From NCBI GenBank assembly GCA_963691905.1, contig OY829893.1, forward strand, positions 1,412,070 to 1,476,069: 64,000 bases of DNA, given 5' to 3'. The notes beneath the pieces are model-generated. The model saw only the letters and a program-made list of their open reading frames with translations. It ran no database searches and had not been told where the DNA came from. Positions 44,322-54,200 of the stretch are shown here, in pieces; within the stretch, counting starts at the first letter, position 1, and every line of letters begins with the position of its first letter. A program made the translations under genes and the position numbers. This DNA is from QGON01 sp963691905. Its GTDB lineage: Bacteria > Pseudomonadota > Gammaproteobacteria > Chromatiales > Chromatiaceae.

Positions 44322-47300
44322 GTGGGACCCCAAGGCAGTAGAGGGGTATTCAGCAGGCGCAACGCGTCATTCTGGACGCGTCACAGGGTGGTGCGTACCT
44401 TTTTTGCCTATCTGATCAGCCTGCTGCTGGTCTTTCCTCCCTGGATTATCTCCCCCGCTGTTGCCGCCTACCTGGATCGCACCTCAACCCATTTTCCCGC
44501 TGACACCTCACTCTCTTACGACATCGCAAGCGTCGACATCGACCAGGATAATGACTTCGACCTCGTGGTCGCAAACGCAGGCCAGAGCAGGCTATTGGTC
44601 AATGATGGCACTGGCCACTTCAGCGATGAAAGCGCTACCCGTCTACCGATCCTTGATCTGCCGGTGATTGCTGTCTCCACGGGAGACCTGGATGGCGACA
44701 GTGACAGTGACCTGCTGCTCGTCGGCATCGGGGTCAGCCGGATATTGATCAACGACGGCACCGGCCATTACCTCGACGATAGCGCAGGCCGCCTGCCCGA
44801 CAATCCACACCGCAGCATGGATGCCGTTGTCGGCGACTTGGACGACGATGGCGATCTCGATATCCTGCTGGCCAATCACCGCAGCCGCAACCAGGTCTTG
44901 ATCAACAACGGCAGCGGTGTATTCACCGACCAGTCCGAGGCGCGGTTGCCGGCGGATGAAGCGCGCAGCATGGGTGTAGTGCTGAGCGACCTGGACGCCA
45001 ACGGGACGCTCGATCTGCTGGTGCTGAACCAGCGGGGTGAAGACAGGTTTTGGCTGAACAACGGACTGGGTGTTTTCAGCGAGGCGGCCGGGGCCATACC
45101 TGCGCTGAACGGTGAAAGTCTGGCGGCGGTGAGCGCCGACCCGGACGGAGATGGCGATCAGGATTTGCTGGTGGCGCGGGGGGCGAATGGGCTGCAATTG
45201 CTGCAAAATGACGGCAATGGTCAATTTACCGATGTAACGGCCACGCTGCTTCCGTCCTTGAGCGACTATGTCATCCGAGTACTGGCGACGGATATCGATG
45301 CCGACGGTGATGCAGATATCTTTCTCGCCAACGCGGGTCAGGACCGGCTGTTGCTCAACGACGGCACGGGCCGTTTCGATGACGCCACGCCGTCCCAATT
45401 GCCGGTCGATCCACAGCGTAGTTTCGGTACTACTGCCTTCGATGCTGAAGCGGACTTTGATCCCGACATCGCTCTTGCCACCCTAAGTGGCCAGAACCGC
45501 TACCTGGACAATGAGATTCTGATCCCCAGGGTGCGGCTCTCGGCTTCACCTGACTATATCGAAGTCGGCGATAGCGTCACCATCAGCGTGGATGCCTTCG
45601 ACGAGGACGGTATCAAGCAGAGCACACTGACCATAACGGCTCCCGATGGTGGAACTACTGACTTCGTCGGACTGGGGGATCATGCCTTTGTTCCGGCCCT
45701 TGCCGGTGAATACAGTGTCCTGGCCAGTGTCAGCGATAATCTCGACAACATCGGCACCCGCAACCTGGCATTCGAGGTACTTTCTGCGGACACCACCCCG
45801 CCCACCGTGATCCTGACCAGCGATCCCGATACCGCGTTGCAGGGAACCGCTGTGGCGATCCATGTGGAAGCCAGTGATGATCGTGCGGTGACCGACATCA
45901 GCCTGACAGTGGACGGCGTCCCGTTCCCATTGGATATCAACGGTGATGCCACCTACAGCACCATCGAAGTGGGGGATCACAACCTTGTTGCCACTGCACG
46001 GGATCAGGCGGACAACGAAGGTACGGATACAGGCAGTGTGACTATCCTGCCGGATATGGTGGTGCCTACGGTCAGTGTGACGGTGATTCCCGATCCGGTG
46101 GATCTGCGCAATCCTGTCGCCGTTACCGTCACCACTGATGATAACGTAGCCGTTGTCAGCCGTACCGCACAGGTCAGCGGTCCCGATGCGCCCGGTGGTG
46201 TCGCTCTCGTCCTGGACGAGAGTGGTCAGGCCAGCTATACGCCCTATCAGCCCGGCAGCTATACAGTCGATGCCGGCGCCACTGATCCGGCAGGCAATAC
46301 CGGCACCGGTAGTTCAACCTTCGAAGCGGTGGGAGTGGCCGATATCACACCGCCAGTGGTGACTCTGGATATCGATCCCAGGATCGTTGTCATCGGTGAC
46401 CCCACCACTATCACGGTGATGGCCAGCGACGATACCGGGGTGACTGAAACCAGTCTGGAGGTCAATGGTACACCGGTGGCGCTGGGGCCGACGGGTACCG
46501 CCGTCTACACACCGCCTGTGTTGGGTGACTACACCGTGGTCGCCCGGGCTTGGGATGCGACCGGTAATGAAGGCAGCGCCAGCGACAATCTGCGTGCCGC
46601 AGATCCGGCGGCTGATACCGACCCACCGGTGGTGGTGATCACCAGCCCGGCGGAAGAGGATGATGTGAGTGGCCGGGTGGCGGTTCACGGTAGCGTGAAC
46701 GATGCAACGCTTGTCAGCTACCGGCTGGAGTATGCTGCGTCGGAGAGTGGCTTCGTCGAGTTTGCAAGCGGTGATGCCGAAGTCACCGACGGCGTGTTGG
46801 GTTACCTGGACGCCAGCCTGCTGATGAATGACTTCTATGTTATTCGCCTCACGGCGGAAGATATGAACGGCCGCACCTCTGTGACCGAGATCGTGATCAA
46901 CGTGAGCGGCGCACTTAAGCTGGGTAACTTCCAGGTCAGCTTCCAGGACAAGGCGATCAAGGCAGGCAACTTCCCTATCACGGCGACCCGATCCTACGAC
47001 AGCCGCCAGCGCCACCGCAAGGGCGACTTCGGCTACGGTTGGCAGCTTCTGCTCAGGGATGTGGAACTGGTTGAAAACCGCAGTCCCTCCATCGAGTGGG
47101 AAGAAGAGGCCCACGGCGGTACCTTCACCACCTACACGCTGGTGCCCACCAGACCACACACGGTATCTCTGAAGTTCGGCGAGGAAGAGGAGCTTCAGTT
47201 CCGCGCCCAGCCACAGCCCTCGTCCCAGGTGGCGGTGCCGATTACCTGGCTGACAAGTATGGACTACCAGCCCGTCGGTGAGGCCAAGGGAACTCTGGAG

Positions 47301-50300
47301 CCCAGTGAGGAACCCGTTTTCTACGATAGCGGTTACATCTACGATTTCGCCGGGGCACCTTACAATCCACCCTCGTTCACCTATCAGGGTGACGATGGCT
47401 TCAGCTATCGCTTTACCGAGACTTCCACGGACGGACTGAGACACAGACTCAGCCGTGTCACCGAACCGAACGGTGCCACTATCACACTCTCGTCTACCGG
47501 CTTCGAGCGCTCCGACGGTCTGGGTATCAGCTTCGTGCGGGATGGGGAGGGGCGTATTACACGTCTCGAAGATCCCAATGGCAACACACTCCTCTATGAA
47601 TACAACGCCACCGGTGATCTGTCCGACATGATCGACGGTGAAGGAAACCGCACCGAGTTTAGCTATGACGATGATCACCGTCTGACCGAGATACGAGACC
47701 CGCTCGGTCGTCCGGTGCAGCGTCAGGAATACGATGAGGATGGACGCGTTATCGCCCTGACCGATGCAGACGGCAACAGTATCGAGATGGAGTACGACCT
47801 GGATGCCAGTACCCAGATCATCCGTGACCGCCGGGGCAACCCGACCCTCTACGAATACGATAACCGTGGCAATGTCACGCGCCAGATCGAATTCCCCGAC
47901 GTGGACGGCAGTCAGCAGCAGATCGAGACCCTGCGAGCCTACGATGGAGAGGACCAGCTCATTTCTGAGACGGCACCCAGTGGCGCGGTGACCAACTACA
48001 CCTATACCTCTCGGGGAGAACTCGAGACCAAGGTGCGTGATGCTGGTGGACTCGATCTGACCAATACATTCACCCATGACAGCGCCGGCAGGGTTCTGAC
48101 CCACACAGATCCCAGAGGCAATCTGGCCACTTATGCCTATGATGCTGACGGTCATCTGCTGAGTGAAATCGACCGCAACGGTAGTGCCACCCTGCACGAA
48201 TATAACGCCCAGGGGCGGGAGACCCGCACCACTGACGCCAATGGTGACTACACCGCCTATGGTCACGATGCGTTCGGCAATGTGGCTTGGGAGCAGCGCT
48301 ATGCCGCCGACGGAACCTTGCTACGGCGGATGGAATACACCTATGACGCCAACGGCAACAATCTGACCGAAAGCGTTCTGGTTACACAGGGCGCCACGAC
48401 AGTCACCGCCACTACGCGCCACATCTATGACGGTAACGACATGTTGGTCGAGACCATTGATCCGGCCGGCAATACCACCCGATTCGAATACAACGGAGCA
48501 GGCAAAACGACGGCCGAGATCGACCCACTCGGCAACCGCACCGGATACAGCTACGACAACATGAGCCAGGTCATCCGGATCGACTATGCGGACGGAACCT
48601 CCAGCAGTTTCACCTACGATGTGGATGGCAACCGCACCAGCGCCACCGATCGCAACGGCAACACCACGTTCACCGAATACGATGCTCTGAACAACAAGGT
48701 GGGTAGCCTCCTGCCGAGCGGTGAACAGCGTCTGAGCCGGTATGACGAGACAGGTAGTCTGATCGGCCAGATCGATGAACGAGGCAGCCGCACCGACTAT
48801 GAGTACGATGCGCTGCAGCGGCGTACACGAACACTCCAACCAGAGGTGTATGACGCAGTGCGCGCCGCGAACATCCGGCCGGAAACCCGCTACGAGTACG
48901 ATGCCAACGGCAATCGGGTGGCGCTGGTCGATGCCAACGGTAACCTCACCGAGTATCAGTACGATCCCGGGGGTCGTAAGCTCCAGACCTTATTCCCCGA
49001 TGGACTGACGGAAATTCTCTCTTATGATGGCGTGGGCAACAAGATCTCCAAGACAGATCCCGCCGGGCTGACCACCCACTCTGCCTACGATGCCCTGGGC
49101 CGGTTGGTCAGTGTCACTTTGCCGCCGCCGGAAACCGGTGAACCGGCTCCGGTGACCCGGTATCAATACGGCGAAGCGGGCAACCTGATTGCCCAGACCG
49201 ATGCCAACGGTCGTGTGACCCGTTTCGAATGCGATCTGGCCGGTAACAAGACGGCCCGCGAACTGCCCGGCGGCCAGAGAGAGATCTTCGGTTACGATGC
49301 GGCAGGGCACAAGATCAGCCATGTCGACTTCGCCTCGGTGGTCACCGGGTTCGGATACGATTCCGTCGGCCAACAGACAGGGGTGACCTATGCTAATGGA
49401 AGCGCGGTGGAGACAGAGTACGGTGGTGAAGGCCAACGTCTGCGGGTCACGGATTCTCGGGGTGACACGGTGTTCACCTACGATGAACGTGGCAAGTTAC
49501 TGAACGTCACCCATCCCGACGGTGCGGTGGTGAGAAATCTGTACGATGCAGTGGGCAACCGGGTCAGTGTCGATAGTCCGGCCGGCGTCGTAAGGTACGG
49601 CTATGACGCCCTGAACCGTCTGACCAGTGTCATCGATAGCGACGGCGGTCTCACCGAGTATGGTTACGATGCAGTGGGCAGCCTGGTCGACCTGATCTAC
49701 GCCAACGGAACCAGCACCCGTTATACCTATAACGCGCGTAACCAGTTGACCCGTCTGGCCACATCCACCAGTGGCGGCAGCATCCTGCAGTCTTTCGACT
49801 ATTTGCTCAATGCCAACGGCCTGCGCGAGCAGATTACCGAGTCCGACAGCAGTCAGGTGATTTACACCTACGATGATAACTACCGTCTTACCCGTGAACA
49901 GCGTACGGGCAGCAACCCCTATGAGATCATTTACGCCTACGATGCGGTCGGCAACCGGATTGACATGCAGCGGGACGGGGTGGCAACGGCCTATGCCTAC
50001 GACATCAACGACCGTCTGCAAAGTGCAGGTGCCGAGACCTACGGTTACGACGCCAGCGGAAACCAGACCAGCAAGACCGAAGGAGCCGACCTAACCACCT
50101 ACGAATACAACAGCGCCAATCGTCTGATCCGTAGTGTGAACACTACCGGCGGTGTCACCGAGTATGGCTACGATGCGGATGGCAGCCGGGTTGCCATGAC
50201 CGATGCCAGCGGTGAGACGCACTACCTGCTCGATGCCCAAGGACCGGGCGGCATGGCTCATGTACTGGAAGAGCTAAGCGGCGCCGGCGCCCTGCAGGTA

Positions 50301-51206
50301 CACTACACCTATGGGCATGACCTACTGGCACAGGAACGTTCCGGCATCCGTTCCTACTATCACTACGATGGTCTGGGCAGCACCCGGGCATTGAGTGACG
50401 CGTCAGAGGCCGTGACCGACACCTACCTCTATGATGCCTATGGCAGGCAGTTGGCCGCCACCGGCGCCACCCCCAACAGCTACCTGTTCGCCGGGGAACG
50501 CTACGATCCCAACATCGGCCTCTACCATCTGCGGGCACGCTACTACGACCAACGGACCGGGCGTTTCATCAGCATGGATCCGCACCAGGGTGACCTGCAG
50601 ACCCCGGCGAGCCTGCACCGTTATCTCTACGCCTACGACAACCCGGTCAACTTCATTGATCCCACCGGTGAGATGACGATGATCGAAATGATGATCGTCG
50701 TCTCCATCCAGGGTGGCCTGCGTACGGCGTATCTGAAGAACGTGGTCAAGATGTTCTTCACCGCGGCCCGCATCGCCCTCTGCTCCATGTATCCGGCCCG
50801 CAAGATGCGTGAGATGGGCATGGATATGATGAACCGGGGCATTCCCGGTGGCGCCCAGTTGATGCAGACCGGCACCAAAATCATGCACGCCGGGATCCAG
50901 CGTATTGGCCGCGCGATCATCCAGACCTATCGCAACATGGCGAACGATGTTCTCAAGCTCAAGATCGAGTTCAACCTCACGATTACGCGTTATGTGGAGG
51001 CGAAGGGGGGCAGCAGTGGGGCCGATTACTCGCGACTCAAGAAGATCGCCTCTTTCGGCAAAGAGGTATACGACTGGATCGGCAAACTGCACACGGCGTT
51101 CAAGACCGTGAGTATCGAACCGAACGTCAAGAATCCCTGCCAAAGCTGGATGGGCTTTGCCGGGGTCGCCGAGAAGATCCTGGACAAGGTCATAGGATGG
51201 CTGTGA
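44322..51206 (+). CDS. RHS/YD-repeat protein B with FG-GAP propeller, 2,294 aa
   Basis: GTG start with a strong ribosome site. A signal peptide (hydrophobic LISLLLVFPPWIISPAVAA) leads into seven FG-GAP/VCBS motifs (residues about 54-400). Ig-like/PKD-like domains follow (about 404-860). Then come an RHS entry segment (LKLGNFQVSFQDKAIKAGNF, TRSYDSRQRHRKGDFGYGW), YD repeats (about 1077-2013), the RHS core (YYHYDGLGSTR, RARYYDQRTGRFISMDP, NPVNFIDPTGE) and a 178-aa helical tip. A propeller ahead of an RHS shell recalls the TcB/TcC components of Tc toxins, though this protein has a Sec signal and no recognisable toxin domain. It is paralogous to the gene at 1-4068. The giant PKD gene begins 4 bases after its stop, so the two are probably translationally coupled. 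The tip's function is unknown. Confidence 0.95.
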   Translation: MGPQGSRGVFSRRNASFWTRHRVVRTFFAYLISLLLVFPPWIISPAVAAYLDRTSTHFPADTSLSYDIASVDIDQDNDFDLVVANAGQSRLLVNDGTGHFSDESATRLPILDLPVIAVSTGDLDGDSDSDLLLVGIGVSRILINDGTGHYLDDSAGRLPDNPHRSMDAVVGDLDDDGDLDILLANHRSRNQVLINNGSGVFTDQSEARLPADEARSMGVVLSDLDANGTLDLLVLNQRGEDRFWLNNGLGVFSEAAGAIPALNGESLAAVSADPDGDGDQDLLVARGANGLQLLQNDGNGQFTDVTATLLPSLSDYVIRVLATDIDADGDADIFLANAGQDRLLLNDGTGRFDDATPSQLPVDPQRSFGTTAFDAEADFDPDIALATLSGQNRYLDNEILIPRVRLSASPDYIEVGDSVTISVDAFDEDGIKQSTLTITAPDGGTTDFVGLGDHAFVPALAGEYSVLASVSDNLDNIGTRNLAFEVLSADTTPPTVILTSDPDTALQGTAVAIHVEASDDRAVTDISLTVDGVPFPLDINGDATYSTIEVGDHNLVATARDQADNEGTDTGSVTILPDMVVPTVSVTVIPDPVDLRNPVAVTVTTDDNVAVVSRTAQVSGPDAPGGVALVLDESGQASYTPYQPGSYTVDAGATDPAGNTGTGSSTFEAVGVADITPPVVTLDIDPRIVVIGDPTTITVMASDDTGVTETSLEVNGTPVALGPTGTAVYTPPVLGDYTVVARAWDATGNEGSASDNLRAADPAADTDPPVVVITSPAEEDDVSGRVAVHGSVNDATLVSYRLEYAASESGFVEFASGDAEVTDGVLGYLDASLLMNDFYVIRLTAEDMNGRTSVTEIVINVSGALKLGNFQVSFQDKAIKAGNFPITATRSYDSRQRHRKGDFGYGWQLLLRDVELVENRSPSIEWEEEAHGGTFTTYTLVPTRPHTVSLKFGEEEELQFRAQPQPSSQVAVPITWLTSMDYQPVGEAKGTLEPSEEPVFYDSGYIYDFAGAPYNPPSFTYQGDDGFSYRFTETSTDGLRHRLSRVTEPNGATITLSSTGFERSDGLGISFVRDGEGRITRLEDPNGNTLLYEYNATGDLSDMIDGEGNRTEFSYDDDHRLTEIRDPLGRPVQRQEYDEDGRVIALTDADGNSIEMEYDLDASTQIIRDRRGNPTLYEYDNRGNVTRQIEFPDVDGSQQQIETLRAYDGEDQLISETAPSGAVTNYTYTSRGELETKVRDAGGLDLTNTFTHDSAGRVLTHTDPRGNLATYAYDADGHLLSEIDRNGSATLHEYNAQGRETRTTDANGDYTAYGHDAFGNVAWEQRYAADGTLLRRMEYTYDANGNNLTESVLVTQGATTVTATTRHIYDGNDMLVETIDPAGNTTRFEYNGAGKTTAEIDPLGNRTGYSYDNMSQVIRIDYADGTSSSFTYDVDGNRTSATDRNGNTTFTEYDALNNKVGSLLPSGEQRLSRYDETGSLIGQIDERGSRTDYEYDALQRRTRTLQPEVYDAVRAANIRPETRYEYDANGNRVALVDANGNLTEYQYDPGGRKLQTLFPDGLTEILSYDGVGNKISKTDPAGLTTHSAYDALGRLVSVTLPPPETGEPAPVTRYQYGEAGNLIAQTDANGRVTRFECDLAGNKTARELPGGQREIFGYDAAGHKISHVDFASVVTGFGYDSVGQQTGVTYANGSAVETEYGGEGQRLRVTDSRGDTVFTYDERGKLLNVTHPDGAVVRNLYDAVGNRVSVDSPAGVVRYGYDALNRLTSVIDSDGGLTEYGYDAVGSLVDLIYANGTSTRYTYNARNQLTRLATSTSGGSILQSFDYLLNANGLREQITESDSSQVIYTYDDNYRLTREQRTGSNPYEIIYAYDAVGNRIDMQRDGVATAYAYDINDRLQSAGAETYGYDASGNQTSKTEGADLTTYEYNSANRLIRSVNTTGGVTEYGYDADGSRVAMTDASGETHYLLDAQGPGGMAHVLEELSGAGALQVHYTYGHDLLAQERSGIRSYYHYDGLGSTRALSDASEAVTDTYLYDAYGRQLAATGATPNSYLFAGERYDPNIGLYHLRARYYDQRTGRFISMDPHQGDLQTPASLHRYLYAYDNPVNFIDPTGEMTMIEMMIVVSIQGGLRTAYLKNVVKMFFTAARIALCSMYPARKMREMGMDMMNRGIPGGAQLMQTGTKIMHAGIQRIGRAIIQTYRNMANDVLKLKIEFNLTITRYVEAKGGSSGADYSRLKKIASFGKEVYDWIGKLHTAFKTVSIEPNVKNPCQSWMGFAGVAEKILDKVIGWL
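44480..45520 (+). other. Seven-motif FG-GAP/VCBS beta-propeller
   Basis: Seven units carry acidic calcium-loop motifs: DIDQDNDFDL, DLDGDSDSDL, DLDDDGDLDI, DLDANGTLDL, DPDGDGDQDL, DIDADGDADI and the degenerate DAEADFDPDI. Most are followed by LLxNDGTGxF and end in LP. Seven is the number expected for a closed integrin-alpha-like propeller. Confidence 0.8.
47550..50360 (+). repeat. YD (RHS) repeat array B
   Basis: YxYDxxGN-type repeats tile this stretch, in the same order as bases 400-3200. Landmarks such as RDRRGNPTLYEYDNRGNVT are almost unchanged between copies at the protein level, while the DNA has diverged clearly at third positions. Confidence 0.88.
50670..51203 (+). other. RHS tip domain B (178 aa)
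   Basis: It begins after DPTG with E-x-T-x-x-EMMIV and is predicted mainly helical. Its cysteines are at tip positions 38 and 157. It has the same length as tip A. By hand, 22 of the first 62 positions are identical without gaps, then similarity falls off. It has no recognised enzymatic motif. Confidence 0.7.
51194..51197 (+). promoter_or_regulatory. AGGA inside the RHS B gene, possible site for ATG 51211
   Basis: AGGA lies 13 bases before ATG 51211, inside the last codons of the RHS gene. The spacing is long, so start by translational coupling across the 4-base gap is equally plausible. Confidence 0.35.
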
Positions 51207-51210
51207 GACC

Positions 51211-54200
51211 ATGAACAGTATTCGCCACAAGATCCGCAGACTGCTTGCCTTCGTCGGCATACCGGCGATCGGGTTCTTGTTGGCCTCCGATGTCATGACC
51301 GGGAGCTATGCAGTCGGTGTTGTCGATGGCAGCTTTGAGACGGATCTGTCGGGCGCGACGGCTCAGGGTGATGTGCGCCTGGTGGCCTCGCAGAGTGCTT
51401 TGCAGCCCACCCAGGGCAGTCAGGCGTTGCTGATGACCACGGAGCCGGATGACGGCTCAACTCTGGCCGATATCGACAGCAGTTTGCTGAGCATTGAAAG
51501 CATCACGGTACCCGTTGATGCGACACGCCTGCAGGTCGATTTCAACCTTCTCACCGATGAGGCCACTCCAAGCTATACCAACGACGAGTTCACCCTTCGT
51601 CTGGTTCACGATGCCAGTGGTGACCTGCTGGAGAACCTGGTCGATACCCACGAACCCTTCTTTGCCGCGCCCTGGAGTGGTTACACGAGACAGACTGGTT
51701 TTCGCATGTTCGGTGTTGATGTCTCCAATCATGCTGGCAGCACCGATACCTTCACCTTGGAGATGCGCATCGCCGACGGCGGTGACGGGCGTGTCGACTC
51801 AGCAGTGCTGCTCGACCGCCTGCAGTTCGTCTTCAGCGGTGATCCCAGTGCAAGCAGCGGGTTGGAGTATATCGAAGTGGATCCGGGGCAGGTCATCCAT
51901 TTTGATGCTTCGGCTTCTGCGGATGACGGCAGCATCGTCAGTTACGAGTGGGATTTCGACAACGGCGTGCTCGGCATCGGGCAGTTCGTCGACTACGCCT
52001 ATCCGGCGGATGGCATCTACCAGGGCAGCCTGACGGTCGCCGACGACCAGGGCAACATCGCGGTCGATACCTTCATCGTGGTGGTGGGTGAGACCAACCA
52101 CGCCCCCGGCATCATCTCCATCCCGGTGACCCAGGGAGCCGAGCAGGTGCCCTATCGTTACCAGGTTCAGGTGGACGATCCTGAGATCGCCTGGGGCGAC
52201 AACATGCACTATTCCCTCACCCAGGCACCGGCGGGTATGGTCATCGATGAGACCAGCGGCCTGGTTGCCTGGACCCCGTCCGCCGGCGCTGATCGCAAGC
52301 ATGACGTGACGATTCGGGTCGCGGACAGCGGTGGACTTTCCGACGAGCAGACCTACACCATCACCCTCGGTGCCGAATACTACGTGGCGGTCGCGGACAA
52401 TCTTTCGCGCCTCTACTATGCGTTGAGCTACGGTGACGGCAGCTTCTCCGACCTGCGTTTCATCGAGGATATAGGTTCGAATACCTATGGCTCCGCCGTC
52501 GCAGATTTCGACGGTGACGGTGATTTCGACCTGATCTCCGCCTCCGCCAGTACCCCCAGCCAGCACCTCTACCTGTTCGAGCGCGAGGGCGGACGGTTCC
52601 TGGCTCCCGCCTACCTGGGTGTAGTGGGTGATTCAGAACATACCGCTGGCAGCTATGTACGCGACATGGCGGCGGAGGACTTCGATAACGACGGCGCCAT
52701 GGACCTGATCGTCAACGGCACCAGCGACTACGTCTGGCTGTTGCGCAATCGGGGAGAGCTGGCGTTCACCGACGAACCCTTCTTCCAATCCGATTTCGAG
52801 ACCGGCAACGAGGGGTGGGGCGGCCAGACCTGTTCTTCCTCGATGGCCAGGGACGATGCTGCGGCCCACCAGGGAAGTTGGTCGATGCGGGTCACGGCCA
52901 CGGCTGACAACTCCTGCCTCTCCATCGACGCCAATCCTTCAGGCTGGTATCTGCAAAAAGGTTCGACCCTGAGCTTTGCCTACCGCATCCCGGCAGGCGT
53001 TCCGGTGGGTCTGACGGTCTATGTCCAGGGCGACGGGTGGCTATTCCTCGGCGGTACGGTCAATGCCGAACCGGGTACCTACCCAATGGTATCGATGGTT
53101 GAGTTGATTGCTGACGATGCCTGGCATACCGCGAGTATCGATCTCTATGACGCAGTGAAGGGTCTGTGGCCGGAACCGGGGCGGATCACTGAACTGCAGT
53201 GGTGGACTGATCACAATGCAAGCGACGGACAGCAGTTCTGGTTCGACGATCTGCGGATCACACGCCGGGTGATGACCTCCGGTTTCGACGTGGAGCTGTT
53301 GCCGGTGACCGGACGCGACGGTCGCGGTCTGGATGCCGGGGATGTGGGTGGTGACGGTAACCAGGACTTTGTACGGGCACGCTCTACCGATGACAAGATA
53401 TTTCTCTACCGGGGCGATGGTGATGGGAACTTCACCACCTCCGAGATTGCCGATCTCACTGGCGATCCTTTCGGGGTGCTACTGGCAGATTTCGATGGTG
53501 ACGACGAGGTGGATCTCATTGCCAACCAGGGCAAAACCGGTGATCCCAACCTCCTCTACAAGGGCAATGGCAATGGCACCTTCCAGCCGGGGCTTCCGGT
53601 ACCGTCGCTGGAGACCTACTCCAACACCAATACCAGCTTCTCCGCCTGCGACCTGGACCACGACGGTGACCAGGACGTAATCGCCGGAGCTGTGAGTGGC
53701 AGCACGGTCTGGTACTACCCCGGTAACGGGGATGGAACCTTCGGCGTTCGGGTGGAGATCGGCATCACCCAGGGATCGCCCTTAGGGGTATCGACACCGG
53801 CAGGTCGGGTGCTCGGTCAGCCCTATGCCTTTGCGGATCAGGACCAGGCTGAAGTCAGTGAAGGCGGTACGGTGGTCTTCGATGCGCTTGACTCCTATGA
53901 CGATGGCAACATTGTCAGCTACGAATGGGACTTTGGTGACGGCAGTAGCGGCAGCGGTCAGACGGTCGCCCATATCTTTGCGGCTGAAGGTAGCCACAAA
54001 GTCGTGTTGACGGTTACCGACGATACCGGTTACACGGATCGCGCCCGTCTGACTGTGCGCGTCATCGGCACACCGCCCACCGCCGATCCGGGCGGGCCGT
54101 ACGTCGTCGGTGAGGCAGATGCCAGCCACAGTCGTTGGTCGGTGCATCCCGATGGTAGCGCATCGTCAGATCTGGAGACCTTCATTACCCGCTACGAGTG

